A DNA stretch of 6,493 nucleotides from JBBRGG01 sp038240875. GTDB lineage: Bacteria; Planctomycetota; Phycisphaerae; Phycisphaerales; UBA1924. Positions 6,335 through 6,493 of this stretch are shown here, piece after piece (within the stretch, counting starts at the first letter, position 1; every line of letters begins with the position of its first letter). Location: contig JBBRGG010000197.1 in NCBI GenBank assembly GCA_038240875.1, positions 1 to 6,493 on the forward strand, in the 5' to 3' direction. The notes under the pieces were generated by a model, which saw nothing but the letters and a program-made list of their open reading frames with translations, was not told the origin of the DNA and did not search any database. The translations under genes and the position numbers were made by a program.

Positions 6335-6493
6335 TTAGCAACCGCCCGACTCGAACGCAGAGAAGAAGGCCGCGATGTCGTCGCCGGTAATGCCGCCGTC
6401 TACGTTTGTGTCGGCACATCCACTGCCCGCTTCAAAGTCGGCAAAGAAGGCCGCGATGTCGTCGCCCGTCACGCCACCGTCCTGGTTGTAATC
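6335..6493 (-). CDS. C-terminal dockerin-like double EF-hand module of a secreted protein (5' end beyond the window)
   Basis: The minus strand, open from the right edge to a TAA at 6337-6335, encodes the last 52 residues of a protein. It contains two calcium-binding loops of dockerin/EF-hand type, DYNQDGGVTGDD and DTNVDGGITGDD, with Asp or Asn at loop positions 1, 3, 5 and 12. Each is followed by the helix IAAFF-x2-FE-x-G, and the protein ends in Gly-Gly-Cys. This matches the C-terminal module seen on many secreted proteins of Phycisphaerae, called GC-type dockerin in current family naming as I recall. In cellulosome bacteria, dockerins bind cohesins. Here no partner is visible, and a role in surface attachment or sorting is only inferred. 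The catalytic or structural part of the protein lies outside the window. The frame is intact, and a terminator follows at 6208-6175. Confidence 0.87.
   Translation of the reverse strand, partial: DYNQDGGVTGDDIAAFFADFEAGSGCADTNVDGGITGDDIAAFFSAFESGGC
6363..6466 (-). repeat. Tandem coding repeat of the dockerin-like module
   Basis: A 23-bp stretch at 6444-6466 recurs identically at 6363-6385, spaced 81 bp (27 codons) apart. It encodes GDDIAAFF in both EF-hand units. Identity at the DNA level, including third codon positions, suggests recent duplication, gene conversion or strong codon preference within the module. Confidence 0.8.

Noticed and set aside
6363..6466. Direct repeats as a CRISPR array
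   Set aside because: There are only two copies, they lie in an open frame, and they encode the repeated EF-hand helix of a dockerin-like module.

Overview
The window looks like chromosomal DNA from a planctomycete, most likely of the Phycisphaerae/Phycisphaerales type. Two features suggest this. At the right edge, the minus strand encodes a C-terminal double EF-hand (dockerin-like) module ending in Gly-Gly-Cys, a tail typical of secreted proteins in that group. At the left edge, a ruined haloperoxidase gene ends in what looks like a PEP-CTERM-style tail. This placement is an inference from family resemblance, not from a marker gene.

Layout: positions 1-1255 (minus) hold a heavily mutated vanadium-dependent haloperoxidase (PAP2-superfamily) pseudogene that runs off the left edge. 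Positions 1256-1574 are non-coding, apart from an AT-rich stretch. Positions 1575-1603 hold a compact control region: a perfect 7-3-7 palindrome resembling CsoR operators, followed by a Shine-Dalgarno site. Positions 1611-4420 (plus) hold the only intact, complete genes: a CsoR-family copper-sensing repressor with an unusual N-terminal extension, and, 2 nt downstream, a full-length CopA-type Cu(+) P1B-1 ATPase. Positions 4593-5151 (plus) carry a decayed small exported protein or lipoprotein of unknown function. Positions 5347-6045 (plus) carry a decayed S46-family dipeptidyl-peptidase with three frameshifts and a large in-frame internal deletion. On the minus strand, an intrinsic terminator (6208-6175) lies downstream of the dockerin-tailed gene that enters from the right edge (6493-6335).

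How it works together: CsoR should sit on the palindrome and repress its own operon; Cu(I) binding to its Cys-His-Cys site should release it, so that CopA is made and exports Cu(I) from the cytoplasm. The two genes form a minimal self-regulated copper-resistance unit. Three genes around it (haloperoxidase, small exported protein, S46 peptidase) are broken by stops, frameshifts and deletion, while the copper operon has kept its reading frames and key motifs. This contrast is the most notable property of the window. I see no CRISPR array, tRNA, rRNA, transposase or intact novel multi-gene system.
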